This document shows positions 11,266 to 19,889 of a stretch of 64,000 nucleotides of DNA, one piece after another; positions within the stretch are counted from its first letter, which is position 1, and each line of letters opens with the position of its first letter. The DNA comes from Zygosaccharomyces rouxii (taxonomy: Eukaryota; Ascomycota; Saccharomycetes; Saccharomycetales; Saccharomycetaceae): NCBI RefSeq assembly GCF_000026365.1, contig NC_012990.1, forward strand, positions 992,001 through 1,056,000, read 5' to 3'. The position numbers and the translations under genes were made by a program. Below the pieces are notes generated by a model. It was not told the DNA's origin, did not search any database, and was given only the letters and a program-made list of their open reading frames with translations.

Positions 11266-12894
11266 ATGTCGGTTTTTGTTTCTGATGACGAAGGTTTGAT
11301 GACTGAACCTATTATACGTCCTGGTAACCATATGGCTAGAACTGGGAAAAGATGGTCAGGTAGTGGTCAAGTACGCCCTATAAAACAATCCAATATGGAT
11401 GGTGTTCATGAGTCTGTAGAAGCAGAAGACTACATGTCACCAGGTCAACTGTACTCAACGGAATCAGGACGTCTTTTCCATGCAGGTAGGATATTGATTG
11501 TCCTAGTGGGATTACCAGCAACTTCCAAAACTCTTTTATCTGTCGCCATTACGAGATACACTAGATGGCTTGGTGTAAGAACGAAATCATTCCATGTTTC
11601 TGAATATCGTAGACAAATGACGGATACTGTACCTGATGAATATTTCTCTGCTGTTCCTCAGACCAAGGAAGGGATTGAATATCGTCAAAAAGTGATGAGA
11701 ATAGTTCATGAAGACATGGTCAGGTTCTTCAATGACACAAAGGGTCAGTTGGCAGTTTATGATGCACTGAACATTCGGCGTAGTGAGCGTAAAGATATTG
11801 CTGATAAATTTTCAACGATGAATATTAAAGTACTCTTCATCGAATCGCATATGACTGATACTAAGTTGGTAGATCGTTCCATTAAGATGGCTGCACAATC
11901 CTCAGATTATTATGGATTACCTAAAGTCGAAGCAAGAGCTGAATATATGAAGAGGCTGAACCTCAATAAACCTCTTTACGAATCCATGTCGCCAGAGGAG
12001 GGTCTTTCGTACGTGGAGTATATTAATTTTGGCCAAAAGTTAAGGATTTATAACAACCATTATGGCTATTTGACCAATAAAATTGTTTTCTTTCTCATGA
12101 ACCTACGTGAAAAGAAAGGCTGCGTCTATTTTGCCAGGTGCGGAACTAGTGATAAGGATAACTATTTGAATGATGAAGAATTAAATGAGGATGGTAAAAA
12201 ATATTCAGAAATTCTAACCGATTTAGTTTTAAATCGTATTAATGAAAGAAGACGTAAAAGCCACGGAGCTAGAACACCAGCTGCCCGCCAAATTTCTTTA
12301 ACACCGCAATCTTCACAATCTTCCTTAGTCCCCACACAGGCAAGTATTGACAGAGAAACCTATAGAGGAGATCATCGTGTTAGACAGACACCTTCGTGGG
12401 ATGGTGCAGATGAAGATTCATTCGTCGTATGGACTGCACCACGAAAGAGAACCTACGACACGGCTAGATTTTTTCAGGAAAGTGGCATAAGCGTTCGTCA
12501 GAGATCTCAATTGCAACAATTAAACCCCGGTGTCGTTGCTGATATGTCAGACGATCAAATAAGAACCGAGTATCCAATGGAGTATTCAGAATGGTTGAAA
12601 GACCCTTACCATTACCGCTTCCCAAGAGCCGAATCCTATCACGATTTAGCAGTTCGTATGGAACCGTTGTTACTGGAAATGGAGCGTATGCGCGGTGATA
12701 TTTTAATTATCGGCCATGAATCGACGCTGAGGATTCTTTACGGTTATTTGATGGCGTGTACTTGTACCGAACTACCATCTTTGAATTTTCAGCGTGATAA
12801 ACTAATCGAAATTTCATTTAGCCCATTTCAAAACAAAGCAGACCACATCCCGATTCCACCAGTAGATTCATACTCATCAAAATGGTCATTATAA
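11266..12894 (+). CDS. 6-phosphofructo-2-kinase/fructose-2,6-bisphosphatase-like protein, probable pseudoenzyme
   Basis: The 542-residue protein is the orthologue of YLR345W by position (RPL26 side) and content. The kinase half starts at about residue 74 with ILIVLVGLPATSKTLLS. This is the PFKFB P-loop, but with Ser for the second Gly of GxxxxGK(S/T). The phosphatase half starts near residue 283, where the catalytic RHG of the phosphoglycerate-mutase fold reads RCG (YFARCGTSDKDNY), so the phospho-acceptor His is missing. The second His motif is present as GHESTLRILYGYL. A low-complexity Ser/Gln insert lies at about 330-370. Known family members interconvert fructose-6-P and fructose-2,6-P2. 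Here I infer at most altered or regulatory function. Confidence 0.88.
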   Translation: MSVFVSDDEGLMTEPIIRPGNHMARTGKRWSGSGQVRPIKQSNMDGVHESVEAEDYMSPGQLYSTESGRLFHAGRILIVLVGLPATSKTLLSVAITRYTRWLGVRTKSFHVSEYRRQMTDTVPDEYFSAVPQTKEGIEYRQKVMRIVHEDMVRFFNDTKGQLAVYDALNIRRSERKDIADKFSTMNIKVLFIESHMTDTKLVDRSIKMAAQSSDYYGLPKVEARAEYMKRLNLNKPLYESMSPEEGLSYVEYINFGQKLRIYNNHYGYLTNKIVFFLMNLREKKGCVYFARCGTSDKDNYLNDEELNEDGKKYSEILTDLVLNRINERRRKSHGARTPAARQISLTPQSSQSSLVPTQASIDRETYRGDHRVRQTPSWDGADEDSFVVWTAPRKRTYDTARFFQESGISVRQRSQLQQLNPGVVADMSDDQIRTEYPMEYSEWLKDPYHYRFPRAESYHDLAVRMEPLLLEMERMRGDILIIGHESTLRILYGYLMACTCTELPSLNFQRDKLIEISFSPFQNKADHIPIPPVDSYSSKWSL

Positions 12895-13263
12895 TATCAA
12901 ATCACTATTACGTAAATCGTATAAACACCTCATATATTCTTGATTTCGAAAGAAAAAAAAAAAGCTGTTTGGTATCTGGTTAGGTTTTCGTGGACTCATC
13001 ATCATGTTTTCGTAGTATACTCGGAAAAATCGCCAAGGCTTTAATGACCATAATGCTATGCTGCACTAAATGTATTGTTGTCCCTCATCTATAGGCACAC
13101 TCTAGGAGCCGTTTCCTTTCATAATATTACCTTTTCTGGAGGTTAACGGCCGTTGTAAATCAGCCGTAAATCACTTTCAGGATTTGACAAAAAAAGACGA
13201 AATGGAAGGAAAGGAACACGCTTCCAAACAGACCTTTGTCTTCCCTACTAATCCCTTATCAAT
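12895..13263. other. Intergenic region between YLR345W and the CIS1-like gene (3' ends face each other)
   Basis: About 370 bp with an A tract near 12951-12964. No gene or site is supported. A longer + strand frame (ATG 13202 to 13471) starts near the right edge, but it lies antisense to the CIS1-like gene. Confidence 0.5.
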
Positions 13264-13431
13264 CTATTCCCTTAGCAGGTCATATCTTGTTATTACATCT
13301 GGTTTCCTGCTAACATGGCGACCACGCCCTCTGTATATGATGAGGGTCATTGGTGATATCAAAAACTTGGTCCATACGGTTGCCAGAGGGCTCAACCGGG
13401 GTGTCCGTCCTGCACTTTTATTTGGTAACAT
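13264..13431 (-). CDS. CIS1: CIS1-like small protein (YLR346C/YGR035C family), 55 residues
   Basis: An ATG at 13431 opens a 55-codon frame closed by TAG at 13264-13266, with an in-frame stop upstream. Its C-terminal half reads GRGRHVSRKPDVITRYDLL. From memory, S. cerevisiae Cis1 has a near-identical block (GRYVSNKPDKITRYDLL) and Ygr035c keeps ITRYDL. Both S. cerevisiae genes lie on the same side of YLR345W/RPL26 and in the same orientation (toward RPL26), as here. Cis1 binds Tom70 and recruits Msp1 in the mitochondrial import stress response (mitoCPR) and is induced by Pdr3. The product here stops right after the motif, about 40-50 residues earlier than its relatives. The 5' side shows a TATA box and a Pdr1/3-like site. 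Confidence 0.72.
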   Translation of the reverse strand: MLPNKSAGRTPRLSPLATVWTKFLISPMTLIIYRGRGRHVSRKPDVITRYDLLRE

Positions 13432-13552
13432 TAACTCTCTACGATATATCGATGGTAGAAACAGTAGCTAAACTATGCAAATTCTTTTGGCTTTTTTATA
13501 TTCTTGCCATTACTAACTTTCCAGGAGCACCCCCGAACTTATTGCACCTTTG

Positions 13553-13609
13553 CTTATATAATAGCCTTTGAAGTCTATTTTATCTGCGCTTTACGAGCTT
13601 GTCCGCGGC
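13553..13609 (-). promoter_or_regulatory. TATA box and Pdr1/Pdr3-like element of the CIS1-like gene
   Basis: Read on the minus strand, TATATAAG (13553-13560) lies about 120 bp before the ATG. GCCGCGGA (13602-13609) lies about 45 bp further up and differs by one base from the PDRE consensus TCCGCGGA. S. cerevisiae CIS1 and YGR035C are Pdr1/Pdr3/Yrm1 targets, so a PDRE-like site is expected. One mismatch in 8 keeps this tentative. Confidence 0.45.
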
Positions 13610-13668
13610 GCGGAATCGGCTCTTAAGCCCGTGGACTAACCGGCTCTTCAAAAGTTAACAACATCATA

Positions 13669-14358
13669 TCATTCCAGCTTTGAATTCTTCATCACGGCTA
13701 ACCTGCGGTAATATGCATCCTTTTCTTCCTTCAAAGTTATTGGCGCTAAATTGCATGAATCCTTAACATGCAGGTAATCGCATATACGCCAAGTGAGTAA
13801 CCAGTCTATTAGACCGACCTCCCTTATGATCGATACAACCACGTAATACGTGGAACCTAGGGCACCTCCCAGAGTAAATCCGACCAATACTTGTCCAATG
13901 GAATGATATTTCAAATAAGCTCTCGAAAAACAAACGCATGTAGCCAAAGTAAGAACAAAACCACAACCTGCTAACCGTTTCTTGTGAGTGAGTGACTTCC
14001 AACAGTATAGATACCGAAGACTTGTATAAGCAGCGAAAAATCCCATAAACTGAGAATGCGCACTGGGCATACCATAACCGGACCTAACTGTATCTTGCTG
14101 AAATGAATCACCAAACGTAAACGGTCTCGGTTGTTTTATTATATCCTTGACAATGTTGTTGAAAATTTCATTGGCAACCTGGCCAGCTGCCATAATGCAT
14201 GCCTCTAATTCTCTAGTTATGATGAACCATGAGAATTCAAATATCAAGACACCAATCGGCAAAAGTGAAAAATAGGCTGCTAAGAACGAGATTGGATCAG
14301 TCTTATCGTAGAGGATGTAGGTATCATCAAAGGGAATGAGGTTAGGATTAAAAGACAT
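13669..14358 (-). CDS. CAX4: Dolichyl pyrophosphate phosphatase
   Basis: The 229-residue ER membrane protein removes a phosphate from dolichyl-PP on the lumenal side so the lipid carrier for N-glycosylation is recycled. It has the complete PAP2 phosphatase signature: KDIIKQPRPF (about residues 71-80), GMPSAHSQFM (about 95-104) and SRAYLKYHSIGQVL (about 145-158), set among four or more hydrophobic segments. The S. cerevisiae protein (YGR036C) is 239 residues and lies between YGR035C and ACB1. Here the same flank is combined with KAP95 from the YLR copy. Confidence 0.96.
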   Translation of the reverse strand: MSFNPNLIPFDDTYILYDKTDPISFLAAYFSLLPIGVLIFEFSWFIITRELEACIMAAGQVANEIFNNIVKDIIKQPRPFTFGDSFQQDTVRSGYGMPSAHSQFMGFFAAYTSLRYLYCWKSLTHKKRLAGCGFVLTLATCVCFSRAYLKYHSIGQVLVGFTLGGALGSTYYVVVSIIREVGLIDWLLTWRICDYLHVKDSCNLAPITLKEEKDAYYRRLAVMKNSKLE

Positions 14359-14920
14359 GGGATACTATTGACTTTAATTTAGTCTCCGGTAGACCGATAA
14401 GCGCTTTCAGAAGTTGGTTCAAGTGCAAGTTTCGTTACGTCAAGATCTTATGTATGTTTTTTTTTTTTCGATACCATCGGACTGACCAAGAAATTCAAGA
14501 AAGCCGGTCAATGGAAAATTGTTACTACGAAGGCGTCGACTGTCATTGGTACGTATAAACACGAAGAGCTGATATCTTACCTGGTACGACCGGCATACCG
14601 ATAATACTTCAGACTTTGAGAATAGTGAATCGAAAAAAGATCGAGGCAGAACAGAAATCCAAAAACGAAAAAGAAGAACAAAAAAAAAACAACGAGAAAA
14701 CACAACAAAACAAAAAAAAAAAAAAGAGGACCAAAAAAAAAAAAAAAAAAAAAAAAAAAGACCAAAAAAGTGGATGATGAGAAATGTATAGTCGTGAGGA
14801 TAATAATATAAAAACATGAAAAATGAAATAAGAGAAAAAAATGACGAGGATGAGGAGGAGGAATAGAAAGGAAAAAAGAAAATGAGAAAATGAGGAAAAA
14901 ATGGGGAAAAAAATGCGAAA
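14359..14920. other. CAX4 promoter and KAP95 3' region
   Basis: About 560 bp. From 14640 to 14920 it is extremely A-rich, with a 27-A tract at 14733-14759 and shorter tracts on each side. Frames across it read as low-complexity Phe or Lys and are not coding. Nothing else is seen. Confidence 0.6.
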
Positions 14921-17503
14921 TCACAAGGAAAGTTGATGTTTTTGCTGCTCTCTTGCCCACCTAGCTGTATCCTTTGTAGACTGGCTGAATGTCTGGTTAC
15001 TTCTAGTTCTCTTGATAAATTCCGTTACCCATTCTTGCGCGTAAAATTGTTTTATGGACCCGTCAGGGTACATGGCGGCGATATCACCAACAATACCGAC
15101 AGCCGCTCTTGCGGTGGAATCTTCGCCATATAACTGAGGATCTTCGGCTAATAAGGAGATGAATTGGAAAATTGTTCCTACGTAAGGGAAAAGCGCAGCA
15201 GGCGTACTCCGTAGACCTGCAACAGTCCCCACATAGGCGTCAAGAACAGCTTCTAAAACTTTAATTTGATAATCCAAAGCTTCTAAAGTACCATTTTCAG
15301 GCTTTGTGTTCTGAGCGGCCACGCATAATGCCATGACTTCGTTCAAATATGGTGTAAAGTCTGGGCCCACGTTAGAGGCAATGTCACCAAACACACCGAG
15401 AACAGCTGGTTTCAATTCCCTCTTGGCATTTTCAGCAGAAATCATTTGACCCAAAACGCTCATAAACGCAGGTGCATACTTCTTGAAATCTTCTTCCAAG
15501 GAATTGGAGATATCTGCCACGAATCCAACGGCGGTAATAGAGACTTGTGAATCTACTTGATTTAAAGCTCTCACCAAATATGGTGAGAAAGTCTCCAGGT
15601 ATTTCTCGAAATTCTTACCCATGGATGAAGCTAATGCGGAAATAGCATAGAACACGTCATCTTCAATGTAAGACGCATCCTTCTTATCCAAAAGCTTCAA
15701 GAACAAGTCCATCAACATGTCCGACACAGATTCCACACTAGCAGGAGATTTCCTTATCACTGCAGCTAAAACGGTTAGAACATTCGATTGTAACTCTTGT
15801 AAACTCTGTCTATCTTCCATGGTCAATTGTGATTCATCTAACCCCATAGTTTGACCCAATTTATCCATGATAAAGGTAGAAATCGATGCTGAGCTTTCCG
15901 CAACGGTATCAGTAGCATATTCAACCATTGTGGTTAATGCTGAAAATGCTGAAGCTCTAGCGTTAAATTCGTTATCAGGTCTGCTGGCAGTCTTAATCAG
16001 GGCATCCACAAGTGCTGGGTAGTAGTTATAGATGGGGCTCGGCCTTAGTTCTGCTAGTTGTTCTACCAGATTGATTACAGTCCATGCGCAGTTAGTGGCC
16101 ACCTTAGGGTGATCTTGTAACCCAAGGAGACAAGCCTGAACGACGTTGGGCAGATGTTGTTGAGGATCAATAGCATCTACCACCAGATCTGCAACTCTAC
16201 CAACACACCAAGCTGCTGTTTCTTTAACTTGAACCATAGGATCAGTCATCAAGTTGAAGATCGCTGGCAATGCTTGATGGATGTAATAGGTCCTTTGAGT
16301 TCTATCGGGACCGTCCATAATAGAGCCGAAAGCCATTACGGAGGCCTCTCTTTGACGCCAGTTTTCGCTGGTAATATTTTGTTCCACAAATTGTAAAACC
16401 GGTTCCAAGATGTAATTACCACAATTTTGAGCAAATAGTTGTAAACAAGCACCTGCGGACATGGACACGTTCCAATCGTCATCCTCAGGGTCCTCGTTCT
16501 GGCGAGTTAGAAGACTTAGTAAATTGGGGACCACTTCCTTTAGGGACGCTAGAGCAAAGTTGTAACTTTGTAGCGGGGACTGTGGGAATTGGGCTAGCTC
16601 GTAGGCGATATCAATTTCTTCTTCACAAATCGTGGACCAAAACTCAACCGCCATAGAGGCTACCCTGTCGTCAGGAGACCTCATTGTGGCTATCGTTAGC
16701 GCATAAAGCGCTTGTTCCATGTAAGGTTTCATGAATGGGTAGTAAAGTGACATGATTTTGCAGAGACAACCAAATGCTGCAGTCTGGATCGTTGTATCGG
16801 GAGCCTGAGTAGCTTCACAAACCACCTGCATCAAATAATTCCTTTCACCTTCTCTCTCCATGTTATTTTTAATAAATACTAACGAATCCGCCAACGCATT
16901 CAACGCAGTCAGACGCACTGCAACCGAAGGTTCTGAGGATTGGGCACCTTGGACAATGGCAATTAGAATACTATTGGAAGAAGAGACTAGAACTTGACTC
17001 TGAGGGTCAGCACTTTCACAGATGTATCCTAAAGTCAATAAAGAAGCTCTTTTAACGTTTTCAGGTTGAGATGGATTGGTACTGTCCACCATGGTTTTCA
17101 TTAGATCCCCCCATTCGCCTCTTGGCAATTCGATATTGGCGATGGCAGCAATCAATTGAGCACTTGCATTAGCAACACGGGGTTCGCCGGTTAACAGAGC
17201 TTGAACAGTGTTCAGCTTTATTTGATCTTTCGAAGCAGGATCCACCACGGTAATCCATCTTTGAGCGTATTGAGATGCCTTGACGGAATCCTTAGCAACC
17301 AATTCATTCTTAAGTGTCAATGCTGCCAATATACGGGCCTCCAATCTCGCATTTTCGTCGATTAAAACACTAGATAAAAGGCCTGCAAATTGCAAAAAAT
17401 TCTCATTTGAAAGTTTCTTCAACTGCGTTTCATTCGCTACACGTAGCGATTGATCAGGAGTCAGAATTACCTCCTCCAACAGTTGTGCTAATTCTGCAGA
17501 CAT
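14921..17503 (-). CDS. KAP95: Karyopherin beta / importin-beta
   Basis: The 860-residue HEAT-repeat protein carries cargo bound to importin-alpha (Srp1) through the nuclear pore and is released by Ran-GTP. The length equals S. cerevisiae Kap95 (861). An N-terminal importin-beta (IBN) segment includes LRVANETQLKKLSNE. Paired helices follow through the full length, with the acidic loop DPEDDDWNVS at about residues 339-348 (importin-beta acid loop) and SAGACLQLFAQNC. The ATG at 17503 gives the expected start. It corresponds to YLR347C. The upstream gene ACB1 is read in the same direction. Confidence 0.97.
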   Translation of the reverse strand: MSAELAQLLEEVILTPDQSLRVANETQLKKLSNENFLQFAGLLSSVLIDENARLEARILAALTLKNELVAKDSVKASQYAQRWITVVDPASKDQIKLNTVQALLTGEPRVANASAQLIAAIANIELPRGEWGDLMKTMVDSTNPSQPENVKRASLLTLGYICESADPQSQVLVSSSNSILIAIVQGAQSSEPSVAVRLTALNALADSLVFIKNNMEREGERNYLMQVVCEATQAPDTTIQTAAFGCLCKIMSLYYPFMKPYMEQALYALTIATMRSPDDRVASMAVEFWSTICEEEIDIAYELAQFPQSPLQSYNFALASLKEVVPNLLSLLTRQNEDPEDDDWNVSMSAGACLQLFAQNCGNYILEPVLQFVEQNITSENWRQREASVMAFGSIMDGPDRTQRTYYIHQALPAIFNLMTDPMVQVKETAAWCVGRVADLVVDAIDPQQHLPNVVQACLLGLQDHPKVATNCAWTVINLVEQLAELRPSPIYNYYPALVDALIKTASRPDNEFNARASAFSALTTMVEYATDTVAESSASISTFIMDKLGQTMGLDESQLTMEDRQSLQELQSNVLTVLAAVIRKSPASVESVSDMLMDLFLKLLDKKDASYIEDDVFYAISALASSMGKNFEKYLETFSPYLVRALNQVDSQVSITAVGFVADISNSLEEDFKKYAPAFMSVLGQMISAENAKRELKPAVLGVFGDIASNVGPDFTPYLNEVMALCVAAQNTKPENGTLEALDYQIKVLEAVLDAYVGTVAGLRSTPAALFPYVGTIFQFISLLAEDPQLYGEDSTARAAVGIVGDIAAMYPDGSIKQFYAQEWVTEFIKRTRSNQTFSQSTKDTARWAREQQKHQLSL

Positions 17504-17651
17504 AGCTCAGTATATTGATGTACTCTTGGGTGGCAAACGTCTTGCTATGTTTGTTGTTGAAGAGTTAATTAGTCGTTAAAGTTGTCCAAAAACTTTTTTT
17601 TTTTATAAAAAAAAACTTCGTACATCGGTATATATATGGCCATGTGATATA

Positions 17652-17687
17652 CACGTGATCGTGTACAAAACCCTTTATCACGTGATC
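17652..17687. promoter_or_regulatory. Two Cbf1-type E-boxes in the KAP95 promoter
   Basis: CACGTGATC occurs at 17652-17660 and at 17679-17687. The second is part of ATCACGTGA, a perfect CDEI word (RTCACRTG). They lie 150-185 bp upstream of the KAP95 start and touch the stop codon of ACB1. CACGTG words bound by Cbf1 are common in compact yeast promoters. Confidence 0.4.
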
Positions 17688-17950
17688 TATTGAGAGTACT
17701 TCTGCTGTAATTCTTCAACGAATTCGATGTACTCCTTCTCAGCATCTTCCTTCGACTTACCCTTCAATTCTTCCCATGAGTCCCACTTGTAGCGATCCTT
17801 CATGTTGAAAATACCAGGCTTTTCCTTATTGTTGTCACCGACGGTTGCCTGCTTGTACAGAGCGTATAGCTTTAACAATTCATCAGTGTCAGGCTTGGAG
17901 GGCAATTCGTTAGCTTGCTTAGCTTTCTGTTCAAATAATTGTGATACCAT
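17687..17950 (-). CDS. ACB1: Acyl-CoA-binding protein
   Basis: The 87-residue cytosolic carrier of long-chain acyl-CoA esters has the same length as S. cerevisiae Acb1 (YGR037C). The family signature LYALYKQATVGDN...FNMKDRYKWDSWEELKGKS is complete. It contains the Tyr and Lys residues that hold the CoA phosphate. The ATG at 17950 gives MVSQLFEQKAKQANELPSKP. The frame extends 25 codons further up only with non-ATG starts and was not used. Acb1 supplies acyl-CoA for sphingolipid and very-long-chain fatty acid synthesis, so closeness to ORM is of functional interest, but the order is simply ancestral. Confidence 0.97.
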   Translation of the reverse strand: MVSQLFEQKAKQANELPSKPDTDELLKLYALYKQATVGDNNKEKPGIFNMKDRYKWDSWEELKGKSKEDAEKEYIEFVEELQQKYSQ

Positions 17951-18190
17951 GGCGGCGTTGAGACTGGACGATACTGTTGTGCTTGAGATACTAGTATGTG
18001 TATCTCTACTAGTATGAGGATCCAAATGTAATACGTAGTAGACAGGCAGTTAAGTAGACGCTTAGGGAACACATTGTCAGAAATTCAACAGTTGATTCAC
18101 GTAGAAGGTGATGGATACGGCGGGAAACGTTGGGGAACGACGAGAAACATCCTTACATCTCCGATCGGTTTGGATCGAGAAAAAACAAAT

Positions 18191-18262
18191 CTCCGCGACG
18201 GGGAATTGAACCCCGATCTGGCACGCGACAAGCGCCCATTCTAACCATTAAACTATCACGGA
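18191..18262 (-). tRNA. tD(GUC): tRNA-Asp (anticodon GTC)
   Basis: A 72-nt cloverleaf on the minus strand. The acceptor TCCGTGA pairs with TCGCGGA. The D arm is followed by an anticodon loop with GTC and a T arm with GTTCAATTC. The discriminator is G. It is essentially identical to the S. cerevisiae tRNA-Asp as I recall it. The A run at 18178-18185 gives the oligo-T Pol III terminator. No intron. Confidence 0.95.
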
Positions 18263-18695
18263 AAGGAAAATTGTATATTTTATCTTCGTTGCTATACCAT
18301 CGGAGCGATTCCAATTGTCATGCGTAAGCTTTTTTTGCTGTCTTACGTCACCCTCACCTGTAGAAAACACGCACATTTCACGTGGTGTTACCCTCAGATG
18401 TGACCGGACGAAACAATAAGAAGGAAAAAGAAAAAAATATCTCATGTGCTGAATCGCGGTGGCATTCCCGTTTCCGTAAGCCTCGTAAGAAAGAAAAGCT
18501 CTTAGAAGACACATACATTATACAGCCCTGATAGGTGAAAAAAAAAATTAAAGCATAGGAAGAGATTACTAGCAAGTAACCATTTTTAACAACATAATCC
18601 ATATATATAGGGTTTCTTCAGTTAGTAGGAGTTGAGATTGGACAACTTTAAAAAAAAGCAGAATCTCAAATAACAGATATCAGAATTCTAATAAG
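18263..18695. other. ORM promoter region
   Basis: About 430 bp between tRNA-Asp and ORM. A TATATATA box at about 18600-18608 lies some 90 bp before the ORM start. A-rich tracts occur at 18421-18437 and 18539-18548. No gene. Confidence 0.5.
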
Positions 18696-19358
18696 ATGAC
18701 ACCAGAACCACCTTCCCTTACGAGGCAGAGTTCCTATACCAATGGATATTCACGAGATCAGTCGTTGAAACCATTTCCATCAGGAGGACATAATGGTAAA
18801 TTAATGGGTGAACCGGTTAAAGATCATAGAAGGAGGCGTTCGTCGAGTATAATATCCCATGTCGAACCAGAGACGTTTGAAGATGAAAATGACCAGCAGT
18901 TACTACCAAACATGAATGCAACATGGGTTGATCAAAGAGGAGCTTGGATTATTCATATCGTCATTATTGTACTTTTGAAACTATTTTATGATTTATTACC
19001 GGGGGTTACAGCCGAATGGTCGTGGACGTTAACAAATACGTCTTATGTTATTGGGTCGTACGTCATGTTCCATTTGATCAAGGGGACTCCATTTGATTTT
19101 AATGGTGGTGCATATGATAATCTAACTATGTGGGAACAGATTAATGATGAAACTCTTTACACTCCGTCAAGAAAGTTTTTGGTGTTGGTACCAATAGCGT
19201 TGTTTTTGGTCAGTACACACTATGCTCATTACGATCTACAGTTATTCATGTTAAATCTACTATTAACCACATTTGTTGCAGTGGTACCAAAACTTCCGGT
19301 CACTCACAGATTGAGAATCTCAATCCCAGGTATTACAGGCCCTGCTCAAATTAGCTGA
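18696..19358 (+). CDS. ORM1: ORMDL-family regulator of serine palmitoyltransferase
   Basis: The 220-residue ER membrane protein inhibits serine palmitoyltransferase (Lcb1/Lcb2, SPOTS complex) and so sets sphingolipid synthesis. S. cerevisiae Orm1 is 222 and Orm2 216 residues. The hydrophilic N-terminus carries DHRRRRSSSIIS (residues 43-54). This Ser triplet after an Arg run is where Ypk1 phosphorylates Orm1/2 to relieve inhibition. From about residue 70 follow NATWVDQRGAWIIH and the membrane segments typical of ORMDL. This single gene stands for both YGR038W and YLR350W. tRNA genes lie on both sides. Confidence 0.96.
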   Translation: MTPEPPSLTRQSSYTNGYSRDQSLKPFPSGGHNGKLMGEPVKDHRRRRSSSIISHVEPETFEDENDQQLLPNMNATWVDQRGAWIIHIVIIVLLKLFYDLLPGVTAEWSWTLTNTSYVIGSYVMFHLIKGTPFDFNGGAYDNLTMWEQINDETLYTPSRKFLVLVPIALFLVSTHYAHYDLQLFMLNLLLTTFVAVVPKLPVTHRLRISIPGITGPAQIS

Positions 19359-19576
19359 AGGGACCGAATGAATCGTCCAAATTTTTTTTTTTTTTAATTA
19401 AATAAATTAAAGCAAGAAAAAAAGCAAAAAAAGATTATCTATTTAGATTTGTTGGTTTGTAGAAAGTGAAGAAGTTGTATGGTAAGTAGGCATAACAGGC
19501 ATTCAAAAGTAATAGTGTATTGTTTGAATCTACTGCGTGTTTAAGAGTAAAAAAACTGAAAAAATGAAAAAAATAA

Positions 19577-19658
19577 CGACAACTGCAGGATTCGAACCTG
19601 CGCGGGCAGAGCCCAAAAGATTTCTAATCTTTCGCCTTAACCACTCGGCCAAATTGTC
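19577..19658 (-). tRNA. tS(AGA): tRNA-Ser (anticodon AGA)
   Basis: An 82-nt class II tRNA on the minus strand. The acceptor GACAATT pairs with AGTTGTC, the D arm is GGCCGAGTGGTTAAGGC, the anticodon loop contains AGA, the long variable arm is GGGCTCTGCCC, and the T arm contains GGTTCGAATCC. The discriminator is G. An A-rich stretch at about 19559-19573 gives the oligo-T terminator. No intron. Confidence 0.95.
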
Positions 19659-19889
19659 AGTATAAGTTTGCTTTGTATTTCTGGATGATTATACGCACCC
19701 CTTAGCTCATGTGACTTAGTCATAACATTGCGTACCTTTCGGTATGCGCGGTGGTACTACTATACCTTTTGTTTTCTTAACCTCTTGTATATGTGTCAGT
19801 TTTCTCGCTTAGGTCCTGCTAGTTAATGACAGATCTGAATATCCCATAAAACGGGCCACCTGTTCCTTCTCTATGTATTTATACTCACA

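Noticed and set aside
13519..13533. TACTAAC followed by TTTCCAG, resembling a branch point and acceptor
   Set aside because: Branch-to-acceptor distance is too short and no GTATGT-type donor lies in a suitable position.
13184..13571. Plus-strand frames of 60-90 codons between YLR345W and CAX4
   Set aside because: They lie antisense to the CIS1-like frame, which has the family motif and a promoter; the plus frames have no recognised similarity and begin at TTG or internal ATGs.
14440..14960. Minus-strand frames of 125-127 codons rich in Phe
   Set aside because: They are translations of A/T tracts; no real protein composition.
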